This document shows positions 1-5,322 of a stretch of 7,429 nt of DNA, piece by piece (the first letter of the stretch is position 1; the number at the start of each line of letters is the position of its first letter). Origin of the DNA: Holophagae bacterium (lineage in GTDB: Bacteria > Acidobacteriota > Thermoanaerobaculia > Thermoanaerobaculales > Sulfomarinibacteraceae); assembly GCA_030609785.1 (NCBI GenBank), contig JAUWTC010000118.1:1-7429 (forward strand), in the 5' to 3' direction. A program made the position numbers and the translations under genes. A model generated the notes under the pieces. That model was given only the letters and a program-made list of their open reading frames with translations, ran no database searches and was not told where the DNA came from.

Positions 1-3
1 GAT

Positions 4-62
4 CGCAAAGCGCGCAAAGATGAAGAAATATATAACCCTGTCTTCCCTTTGCGATCTTTGCG
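4..62. repeat. Imperfect inverted repeat of CGCAAAG / CTTTGCG units
   Basis: The left arm (4-19) contains two CGCAAAG units. The right arm (47-62) contains two CTTTGCG/CTTTGCG-like units whose reverse complement matches the left arm at 14 of 16 positions. The arms are separated by an AT-richer centre (about 20-46). The same CTTCCCTTTGCG word recurs at 409-420. Repeats of this type are scattered in intergenic DNA of many bacteria; their function is not known to me. Confidence 0.6.
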
Positions 63-115
63 AGAGAAATGTCCTCCTTCGTACACCGAATCCCTGCGCC
101 GACCTGGCGGCCCGC

Positions 116-150
116 CCGGAGCGCAGGTCTCCGTACCTGCATCGTGCCCT
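116..150. repeat. Short hairpin-bearing repeat, copy 1
   Basis: This copy starts with CCGGAGCGCAGGT (116-128) and ends with a 20-bp word at 131-150 that is repeated exactly at 330-349. GCAGGT (123-128) and ACCTGC (135-140) can pair around a 6-nt loop. A second small hairpin, GCACGA/TCGTGC with a 6-nt loop, lies just downstream at 182-199. It looks like a REP-type intergenic element; the identification rests on structure only. Confidence 0.5.
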
Positions 151-246
151 ACGAAAACCCGGTGTTTCCCAACGTCACGATGCACGAACGGAGTCGTGCG
201 CTCCCACCGTGTTTCCGAGCATCAAGCCATACTCCGAGGCAGTCTT

Positions 247-349
247 CCGGAGCGCAGGTAGGAACCGGCACGCCGGCCGAAGGCCTGAGGAACCGTTAGG
301 TTCCGCATCCGAAGGATGCAGTGCGGGCACCGTACCTGCATCGTGCCCT
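247..349. repeat. Expanded hairpin repeat, copy 2, able to fold as a multi-branched structure
   Basis: The ends match copy 1: CCGGAGCGCAGGT at 247-259 and the 20-bp word at 330-349. GCAGGTA (254-260) can pair with TACCTGC (333-339) and so close a 72-nt interior. That interior contains four adjacent perfect small stems: GGCC/GGCC (275-285, GAA loop), GGAACC/GGTTCC (289-304, GTTA loop), GCATCC/GGATGC (305-319, GAA loop) and GTGC/GCAC (321-330). The arrangement of an outer stem with several branches is more ordered than expected by chance. It could be a structured mobile repeat, a transcript-end structure or an unrecognised RNA. Confidence 0.5.
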
Positions 350-408
350 TCCTATCTCGAAGCATCCCAGCCTTAGTGCGCCCCCTCTTTAATAATCCCT
401 TTGCTTTT

Positions 409-440
409 CTTCCCTTTGCGCTCTTCGCGTCTTCGCGGTT
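409..440. repeat. CTTTGCG/CTTCGCG short tandem repeat
   Basis: CTTTGCG, CTTCGCG and CTTCGCG follow each other at an 8-9 nt period. The left end (CTTCCCTTTGCG) is a direct repeat of the word at about 44-53. Copies of this repeat family therefore flank the hairpin cluster at 116-349. Confidence 0.55.
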
Positions 441-484
441 CAATTGCCTTCTGTCTTCCTGCGTTTTGTCCTCTACCTTCCCCT

Positions 485-500
485 GGGAACAAAACTTGCT
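485..500 (+). promoter_or_regulatory. Possible sigma-54 (-24/-12) promoter of the 21-heme cytochrome gene
   Basis: GG at 486-487 and GC at 498-499 have the required 10-nt spacing. The -12 box is a full TTGCT (496-500), while the -24 box (GGGAACA) is only partly like TGGCACG. A start site near 511 would give a leader of about 79 nt. The TTCCC/GGGAA inverted repeat at 478-489 overlaps the -24 element. This is a weaker match than the site at 3543-3558. Confidence 0.35.
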
Positions 501-524
501 CCAACCCTGCCCCGCGATCCCGCG

Positions 525-530
525 TATAAT
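525..530 (+). promoter_or_regulatory. Perfect TATAAT -10 box, housekeeping promoter candidate
   Basis: TATAAT lies 60 nt upstream of the start codon of the 21-heme cytochrome gene in otherwise GC-rich DNA. At the usual 17-nt spacing the -35 position (502-507) is not TTGACA-like, and there is no extended TGn motif. An activator would be needed if it is used. It competes with the sigma-54 candidate at 485-500. Confidence 0.35.
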
Positions 531-589
531 GCGGGGCCGCAGGCCGCCGCGCTCGATTGATTAAACGCGGCGATAATTGGAGGCCACGC

Positions 590-2341
590 ATGGGGAAATT
601 CGCCCACATCATGACGCGCTTTGGGGCAGCAGCCGCAGCCGTAATCCTGGCTCTCGGCTCAGCTGGCTTTGCTCAGGCAGCGGACCACCCCCGCCTGGTC
701 AGCGTCAATGCCTCCAAGTGCTCGATGTGCCACGCCAAGCTGACCCGCGGCGCCAAGGTCATTCACGCTCCGGTCGAAGACGACTGCACCTCCTGCCACG
801 ACGTCTCTGTCACCAAAGAAGGAACCACCGTCGAACTCTCCGCCCCCGAACCTGACCTCTGCGTCATGTGTCATGACGGGATGGAAGCCGCCGCGGCGGG
901 CGACCTCGAAGCTCCGCATGCCCCGGTCACGGATTCTTGTTTGACCTGCCATCAGCCTCATGCTGGAGAAAACGAGCACCTGTTGATCGCTGCCGGCAAG
1001 GACCTCTGCCTTGAGTGTCATGACGCCGACGATCTCAAGACGTCTCACGCGGTCCCGGTGTCTCGGGCAAGCTGTACCAGTTGCCACAACCCGCACGGTT
1101 CGTCCGCCGCCGGCATGCTCATTGGTAACGTAGTCCACGCTCCCTTCGCTGACGGTTCCTGCGAGGGCTGTCACCGCGTCGGCCGCGGCACCAAGATCAG
1201 GCTCCGTCTCGAAGGGGCCACGCTCTGCTACGCCTGCCACAGCGATTTGGAAGAGGAATTCTCGACGGGCAGCGTGCACACGGCCGTCTCAAATGGGGAC
1301 TGCATCGGATGTCACAACCCACACATGGCGGACCAACCGAAGATGTTGCTTGGCGAGGGCAGTGCCCTGTGTTTCAGCTGCCACGAGGACATCAAAGCCA
1401 AGGTCGAGGGCGACGGCGCCCACGCTGCGGTGGAGGACGGCTGCGATGGCTGCCATGATCCCCACCGCTCCGACGAACCCTTCCAACTGCTCGACGAGGC
1501 GACCAACCTCTGCCTGATGTGCCATGACGCTGAGGATGAAGACCTGCGCGCCAAACACCTCGGGGCGGACCTCGATTCCGTGTCCTGCGTCGGCTGCCAC
1601 GATCCGCACGGCTCGAGCGAAGAACACCTCCTTGCCGACGGCTCGATCCACGCCCCCTTCATCGACGACTGCGAGACCTGCCACGAGGGTTCGGCAGGCG
1701 CCATCATGGAGGATGGCGGCAAGGGCCTCTGCTTCGCCTGCCACTCGGACATCGAAGAAGAGATCGCGGCGGCCGCAGTGCCCCACGATGCCATCGAGAT
1801 GGGCGAGTGCGTCGACTGCCACAACCCCCACGCCTCGTCGCAGCCCACCCTGCTGCGCAGCCCGGGCGGCACCGTGTGTACGACCTGCCACGAGGACCAG
1901 GCGCCGGGGCCGGAAGAGATCAGCCACGGTGTCATCGACTGGTTCGGGTGCCAGAGCTGTCATGCCCCCCATGGTGGAAAGAACGATCACCTGCTCAAAG
2001 AAGCAGGCAATGGGTTGTGTACCGGTTGCCATCTCTCCGGCACGGTCAAGGCGGACGCCGATGGGGTCTTGGAATTGCCCGGTGGCCTCGTCGTTCCGCC
2101 TTCCAAGGTCAAACAGCTCAAACTGGTCGATCTCGATTCGACCCAGTCGAAGAACCATCCGATCCCCAATCACCCTGTGTCCGGCTGGCCGACCGGCGAG
2201 GGGCGGTCCAAGGTGCCGAAATCATTCGGTCAAATATCCTGTCTCTCCTGCCATGTCCCCCACACCGCAGGTTCGAAAGAGCTCTTCGCCTTCGGCGCGA
2301 AGACCTCATTCGAACTCTGCATGGACTGCCACCCCAAATAG
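590..2341 (+). CDS. Secreted 21-heme c-type cytochrome (paired CXXCH family)
   Basis: This 583-residue protein should bind 21 c-type hemes and carry electrons outside the inner membrane, either in the periplasm or at the cell surface. The start at 590 is chosen because GGAGG (579-583) sits 6 nt upstream and a signal peptide begins at once, with likely cleavage after Ala-Gln-Ala at residue 30; the in-frame TTG at 557 has no such support. CXXCH sites start at residues 44, 66, 91, 117, 140, 162, 191, 213, 238, 261, 285, 308, 333, 361, 381, 407, 430, 454, 477, 551 and 577. Spacing is 20-29 residues except for one 74-residue step. Eight sites read CXXCHxPH, the paired-CXXCH pattern in which the second His can ligate a neighbouring heme. 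The protein is rich in Asp and Glu. The NHL gene follows after 20 nt, probably in the same operon. The heme count is certain; the role in extracellular electron transfer is inferred. Confidence 0.95.
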   Translation: MGKFAHIMTRFGAAAAAVILALGSAGFAQAADHPRLVSVNASKCSMCHAKLTRGAKVIHAPVEDDCTSCHDVSVTKEGTTVELSAPEPDLCVMCHDGMEAAAAGDLEAPHAPVTDSCLTCHQPHAGENEHLLIAAGKDLCLECHDADDLKTSHAVPVSRASCTSCHNPHGSSAAGMLIGNVVHAPFADGSCEGCHRVGRGTKIRLRLEGATLCYACHSDLEEEFSTGSVHTAVSNGDCIGCHNPHMADQPKMLLGEGSALCFSCHEDIKAKVEGDGAHAAVEDGCDGCHDPHRSDEPFQLLDEATNLCLMCHDAEDEDLRAKHLGADLDSVSCVGCHDPHGSSEEHLLADGSIHAPFIDDCETCHEGSAGAIMEDGGKGLCFACHSDIEEEIAAAAVPHDAIEMGECVDCHNPHASSQPTLLRSPGGTVCTTCHEDQAPGPEEISHGVIDWFGCQSCHAPHGGKNDHLLKEAGNGLCTGCHLSGTVKADADGVLELPGGLVVPPSKVKQLKLVDLDSTQSKNHPIPNHPVSGWPTGEGRSKVPKSFGQISCLSCHVPHTAGSKELFAFGAKTSFELCMDCHPK

Positions 2342-2361
2342 ACTGCTGCCCGGAGGCATTG

Positions 2362-3420
2362 ATGTTTTGTAGGATTTCCCGAACTACGGCATACGTTTTC
2401 ACCCTGTTCCTTGCCCTGATTGTTGCCATGCCGGCAACGGCGAAGAAGAAAGAGGAACCCAAGCCCGAGCGCATCGTCTTCCCGCCACCTCCGGCGACGC
2501 CGGTCATCGAGTACCTGGGAGAAATCAAAAAGGCCACCGACGTCACCGGCAAGAAGAAAAGCTTTTTAAAATTCCTGGTTGGTGAAGAGGAAAGGGAACC
2601 CCAACTGATCGCCCCCACCGCCGTGGCCATCGGCCCACGTGATGTGCTCTACGTCGTCGACCAGCGCCTACGCGGCGTTGTAGTCATTGACCAAGAGAAA
2701 AAGACCTTTGAGCTTTTCAAAGGGACCGGAGCCGGGCCGCTGCAGGAGCCGATTGGGGTGGCTGTAGCGGCTGACGGCACGTTGTACGTCTCCGATGCCC
2801 AGGCCCAGGCGGTCTACGTTTACGAAGCGGATGGGTCATTCCGGACCGCTTGGGGCGGCAAGCAGACCTTCGTTCGACCGACTGCACTTGCGATCTCCGC
2901 TAAGGGCGACAGGCTAGCTGTCTGTGATACCCGGGGCAACAAGGTCATCGTGCTGAGTACGTCCAACGGTGAGAAGCTTTTTGTCCTCAACGAGAACCCG
3001 CAGGACGACCCTGAACGAGCGTTCAATCATCCCTACGCGGTCGCGTTCGATGAGGACGGGTACCTGTATATCTCCGATTACCTCAATTTCCGGATTCAGG
3101 TGTACGGCCCCGATGGTGATTTCGAGATGGCATTTGGTGAGGCGGGCGATCTGTCCGGGAATCTGAACAGGCCCCGTGGGCTTGCGGCAATCGCCGGTAG
3201 CGGCGTCATCTTCGAGGTAGACGGCGCCTTCCAGTTGGTTCAGATGTTCAACATGGATGGTGAATTGCTGATGTGGTTTGGAGGCCCGGGTGAAGGGCCG
3301 ACGCAATTTTCTCTACCGAGCGGGATAGCCCTTAGGGGCGACCTCCTGGTCGTGGCTGACACCCTGAACGGCCGTGTGCAGTCTTTCCGGTTTCTCGGCG
3401 CCCCGAATCCGGCAGAGTAG
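2362..3420 (+). CDS. Secreted six-bladed NHL beta-propeller protein
   Basis: This 352-residue protein has GGAGG at 2352-2356, 5 nt before the ATG, and a signal peptide with likely cleavage after Ala-Thr-Ala at residue 27. The mature N-terminus is a basic, proline-rich stretch (Lys-Lys-Lys, then four prolines at 41-44). From about residue 84 onward there are roughly six repeats of the NHL type, each with a pattern like P-x-A/G-[VL]-A followed by LYVSD or LYISD and then V-x-V/Y. They begin near residues 84, 130, 173, 224, 271 and 319, which fits a complete six-bladed propeller. There is no heme motif and no lipobox. NHL propellers mostly bind proteins or ligands, so this may be a scaffold or assembly partner of the cytochromes on either side. 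It probably shares an mRNA with the 21-heme gene. The fold is confident; the partner is unknown. Confidence 0.88.
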   Translation: MFCRISRTTAYVFTLFLALIVAMPATAKKKEEPKPERIVFPPPPATPVIEYLGEIKKATDVTGKKKSFLKFLVGEEEREPQLIAPTAVAIGPRDVLYVVDQRLRGVVVIDQEKKTFELFKGTGAGPLQEPIGVAVAADGTLYVSDAQAQAVYVYEADGSFRTAWGGKQTFVRPTALAISAKGDRLAVCDTRGNKVIVLSTSNGEKLFVLNENPQDDPERAFNHPYAVAFDEDGYLYISDYLNFRIQVYGPDGDFEMAFGEAGDLSGNLNRPRGLAAIAGSGVIFEVDGAFQLVQMFNMDGELLMWFGGPGEGPTQFSLPSGIALRGDLLVVADTLNGRVQSFRFLGAPNPAE

Positions 3421-3424
3421 AACT

Positions 3425-3438
3425 GGGGAATATTCCCC
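3425..3438. promoter_or_regulatory. Perfect 14-bp palindrome GGGGAATATTCCCC, possible enhancer site
   Basis: The palindrome lies 5 nt after the NHL stop codon and about 137 nt upstream of the predicted sigma-54 transcription start. That is within the usual range for binding sites of sigma-54 activators. No T-run follows, so it is not a standard terminator. A half copy (ATTCCCC) recurs 73 nt downstream at 3505-3511. The activator is not identifiable from the sequence. Confidence 0.45.
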
Positions 3439-3501
3439 CTCGATCCGACGGCACCGAGCGTTTTTCCTCATCGGCCGGGGCCACAGGCAGGTGATGAGGT
3501 A

Positions 3502-3511
3502 GAAATTCCCC
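3502..3511 (+). promoter_or_regulatory. Possible half-site related to the upstream palindrome
   Basis: GAAATTCCCC shares ATTCCCC with the right arm of the palindrome at 3425-3438. The two copies are 73 nt apart, close to seven helical turns, and both are upstream of the -24/-12 promoter. It could be a weaker second activator site, but a 7-bp match alone is modest evidence. Confidence 0.25.
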
Positions 3512-3542
3512 ATGATGGTTGATTTTTGTCCTCCCCAAGAAT

Positions 3543-3558
3543 TGGCACAGACCATGCA
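3543..3558 (+). promoter_or_regulatory. Strong sigma-54 (-24/-12) promoter of the tetraheme cytochrome gene
   Basis: TTGGCACA (3542-3549), four free bases and ATGCA (3554-3558) match the TGGCACG-N4-TTGCA consensus at all but two positions. The invariant GG (3544-3545) and GC (3556-3557) are exactly 10 nt apart. Transcription would start near 3569, giving a leader of about 80 nt before the ATG at 3649. Sigma-54 promoters need an ATP-dependent activator, so the gene should be switched on by a specific signal. Confidence 0.7.
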
Positions 3559-3648
3559 ATAGGTTTGACTCGAGGATGGGCGCGCCGGTCGTTCGGTCGC
3601 CGGATGAACGAGGAAAACAGCCCCTCAGGGCACAACAGGAGGCAGAAA

Positions 3649-4266
3649 ATGAAAAGAGTTCTGATCGTAGCCGCCGCCGTATTGCTAATTTCCGGGACAG
3701 GGTTTGCGCAAGGAATCACCGGTTCCGGCCACGACTTTTCGGGCATTGTTGCGTGGAACCCGGGCGGAGAGATTTGCCAGCCCTGTCACACGCCTCACAA
3801 TGCGATGGATCCCTCAACGTACGAGCCTCTTTGGAATCACCAAGTCACTGCCGCCACCTTTACCCTTTACGGCAGTTCTACGCTGGATGCGACAGACCTC
3901 ACTCAGCCTGCCGGGGCTTCCCTTCTGTGCCTCTCCTGCCATGACGGTACGATCGCACTGGAGAATTTCGGTGGTGTGACTACTGGCACGAACTTCATTA
4001 CCGGCAACGCTCTGCTTGGGACCTCGCTGGCCGAGGACCATCCAGTCAGCTTCACCTATAACGCTGCCCTGGTAACATTAGATCCTGGGCTCAATGCCAC
4101 CACGGCCGCTTCCGGATTGGGTGGAACGATTGCTGAGGACATGCTGTTTGCTGACAAAATGGAATGTGCCTCCTGCCATGATGTTCATGACGCTGCCGGC
4201 GAGGATTTCCTGTTGCTCAAAGCCAATACCGCAAGTGCCTTGTGTCTGACCTGCCACAATAAGTGA
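3649..4266 (+). CDS. Secreted tetraheme c-type cytochrome, OmcE-like (candidate nanowire subunit)
   Basis: This 205-residue protein has AGGAGG at 3637-3642, 6 nt before the ATG. The signal peptide cleaves probably after Ala at residue 20 (Gly-Phe-Ala|Gln). Longer in-frame starts upstream lack a ribosome site and would mask the signal peptide. Four heme sites begin at residues 43 (CQPCH), 94 (CLSCH), 173 (CASCH) and 199 (CLTCH). His28, His50, His64, His131 and His180 are the other histidines, enough for bis-His ligation of all four hemes. The order of landmarks (GSGHDF, CxxCHTPHN, PLWNH, FTLYGSSTL, CLSCHDGT, DHPVSFTY, MECASCHDVH and a C-terminal LCLTCHNK) agrees with what I recall of the Geobacter OmcE group, whose members polymerise into extracellular heme filaments. 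It has its own promoter upstream and a terminator downstream. The cytochrome call is certain; the OmcE relationship is likely; filament formation is inferred. Confidence 0.93.
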   Translation: MKRVLIVAAAVLLISGTGFAQGITGSGHDFSGIVAWNPGGEICQPCHTPHNAMDPSTYEPLWNHQVTAATFTLYGSSTLDATDLTQPAGASLLCLSCHDGTIALENFGGVTTGTNFITGNALLGTSLAEDHPVSFTYNAALVTLDPGLNATTAASGLGGTIAEDMLFADKMECASCHDVHDAAGEDFLLLKANTASALCLTCHNK

Positions 4267-4289
4267 TGTAAGATTTTTCAAGAAAATTT

Positions 4290-4318
4290 GGGGGGCACGT
4301 TGGTGTCCCCCTTTTTTT
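4290..4318 (+). terminator. Intrinsic (rho-independent) terminator after the tetraheme cytochrome
   Basis: GGGGGGCAC (4290-4298) pairs with GTGTCCCCC (4303-4311) over 9 bp with one G-U pair and a GTTG loop, followed directly by seven T. It lies 23 nt after the stop codon at 4266. It should end or strongly reduce transcription before the isomerase gene. Partial readthrough could feed the downstream genes. Confidence 0.9.
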
Positions 4319-4347
4319 GACATAAACTATCGTCAACTGGAGGTTTG

Positions 4348-5322
4348 ATGTTTTCCTCGCTTCTCGTGCTCTTGGGTCTTGCGTCGGCGGGTGTCATGGC
4401 CGCCCCCCCGGCTCAACCTCCCGCTGCTGTCGTCAATGGTGTTTCGCTGGAGGTTTGGGAGGTCGAACGGGAGTTGGCACAGCGGGTGACTAGTTCGATG
4501 TTTCATCGGCGCATCCCACCCGACCGAATGCGGGAATTCCGCCAGGAATCGTTGAGCGCGTTGGTACTCAAGGAACTCAAGAGGCAGCGGGCAAAAGCGC
4601 GGGAAATCCAGGTGGACCGGGGCCAGATTGATGTTGCCTGGCGGGAGGTTCGCGACCGATTCGAAAGTGGGGCTGCTTATCTAGATGCCCTCGAGAAGAA
4701 GGGCATTACAGACGAAGCTTTTCGCCGCTCCTTTGAGCGGGACGCCGTGGCAGAAGCCGTTGATCGCTTGATTCAGAATCGGGTAGAGGTGCCTTCAGTG
4801 GAAGACGTGGTCTTCCACTACCTCAATCACAAGGCGGACTACACGATGCCCGAAAGCCGGCATGTCATTCACCTTCTGCTCTATATCAGCCCCGGCGCGA
4901 GCGCGGCAGAGCGTGAGAAGGCTCAGAAGCGGGCCGCTCAGATCCTTGAAGAAGCCCGTTCCGGGATACCACTCGTGGATCTTGTCGAACAAGCTGCCAA
5001 GGGTCTTCCGCCTAAGTATCGGGATCAGGTGGGCGATCTCGGTTTCGTCCATCGGGGGACTCTGGTCGGCGGGTTGGACGATGCGGTCTTTTCCGCGCCC
5101 GTCGGAAAGGTCGTCGGGCCGGAAAAAAGCCTCTTCGGCTTCCACATCTTCAAGGTCATTGAGGCCAGAGCGGGCCGATTGCTGCCATTCGAAGAGGTGC
5201 AGGAAGCGGTTGCCGCGTCTCTTGAGCGCGAGGGACGTGCCGAAGGGCTTAGAATATTCGAAACAGGGCTGTTGGAAGGTGCACAGATCGAAATAGGGGA
5301 ATGGGTAGAACAGCCCGAATAA
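4348..5322 (+). CDS. Periplasmic PpiC/SurA-type peptidyl-prolyl cis-trans isomerase
   Basis: This 324-residue protein catalyses cis-trans isomerisation of prolyl bonds and probably acts as a chaperone in the periplasm. The ATG at 4348 is preferred: GGAGG at 4339-4343 lies 4 nt upstream, while the TTG at 4345 would be almost on top of it. A signal peptide covers about residues 1-19. Residues 28-150 are a helical SurA N-domain-like segment that begins with the typical A-x-V-N-G-x-x-[IL] pattern (AVVNGVSL). Residues 171-272 form a parvulin domain, recognised from R-H-V-I-H-L-L-L at 171-178, GDLGF at 229-233, L-x-D-A-V-F-S near 243-249, P-V-G-K-V-V-G-P at 251-258 and F-G-F-H-I-F-K-V at 263-270. 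The next gene overlaps its end by 22 nt, so it may help insert or fold that barrel, or the cytochromes. No promoter is evident in the short gap after the terminator. Confidence 0.92.
   Translation: MFSSLLVLLGLASAGVMAAPPAQPPAAVVNGVSLEVWEVERELAQRVTSSMFHRRIPPDRMREFRQESLSALVLKELKRQRAKAREIQVDRGQIDVAWREVRDRFESGAAYLDALEKKGITDEAFRRSFERDAVAEAVDRLIQNRVEVPSVEDVVFHYLNHKADYTMPESRHVIHLLLYISPGASAAEREKAQKRAAQILEEARSGIPLVDLVEQAAKGLPPKYRDQVGDLGFVHRGTLVGGLDDAVFSAPVGKVVGPEKSLFGFHIFKVIEARAGRLLPFEEVQEAVAASLEREGRAEGLRIFETGLLEGAQIEIGEWVEQPE

Larger units (their letters stand above)
1..589. other. Intergenic region with repeats and hairpins, no convincing gene
   Basis: No reading frame here looks like a real protein. 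The open frames overlap one another in several phases, are rich in Arg, Ser and Pro, and lack ribosome binding sites. The reverse-strand frame over 373-443 gives an Asn-Arg-Glu-Asp-Ala-Lys-Ser-Ala-Lys type peptide, a well-known false translation of CTTTGCG-type repeat DNA. What the stretch does hold is repeat DNA (4-62, 409-440), a cluster of short inverted repeats (116-199 and 247-349), and the promoter region of the 21-heme cytochrome gene (about 484-589). Confidence 0.75.

Noticed and set aside
20..612. Several short open frames in the upstream region
   Set aside because: They overlap each other in different phases, are Arg/Ser/Pro-rich, and translate repeat and hairpin DNA; none has a credible ribosome site.
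659..2173. Long reverse-strand open frames opposite the 21-heme gene (659-1279 and 1289-2173)
   Set aside because: They are antisense shadows of a GC-rich coding sequence, have no ribosome sites or recognisable domains, and the forward frame has 21 CXXCH motifs.
1807..2361. In-frame upstream extension of the NHL protein into the 21-heme gene
   Set aside because: The extension lies out of frame within a well-supported gene. The ATG at 2362 has a good GGAGG and a clean signal peptide.
2557..2566. AAAAGCTTTT palindrome in the NHL gene
   Set aside because: It lies in codons for a Lys-rich segment and has no regulatory context.
3425..3465. Intrinsic terminator after the NHL gene
   Set aside because: The palindrome is not followed by a T-run. 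The later TTTTT at 3461-3465 follows only a 4-bp stem (CTCG/CGAG), too weak to call.
3526..3648. Longer start for the tetraheme cytochrome
   Set aside because: It would run through the sigma-54 promoter and bury the signal peptide. AGGAGG at 3637-3642 places the start at 3649.
4317..4345. TTGACA as a -35 box for the isomerase gene
   Set aside because: No -10-like sequence lies 16-18 nt downstream; that position falls on the ribosome binding site.
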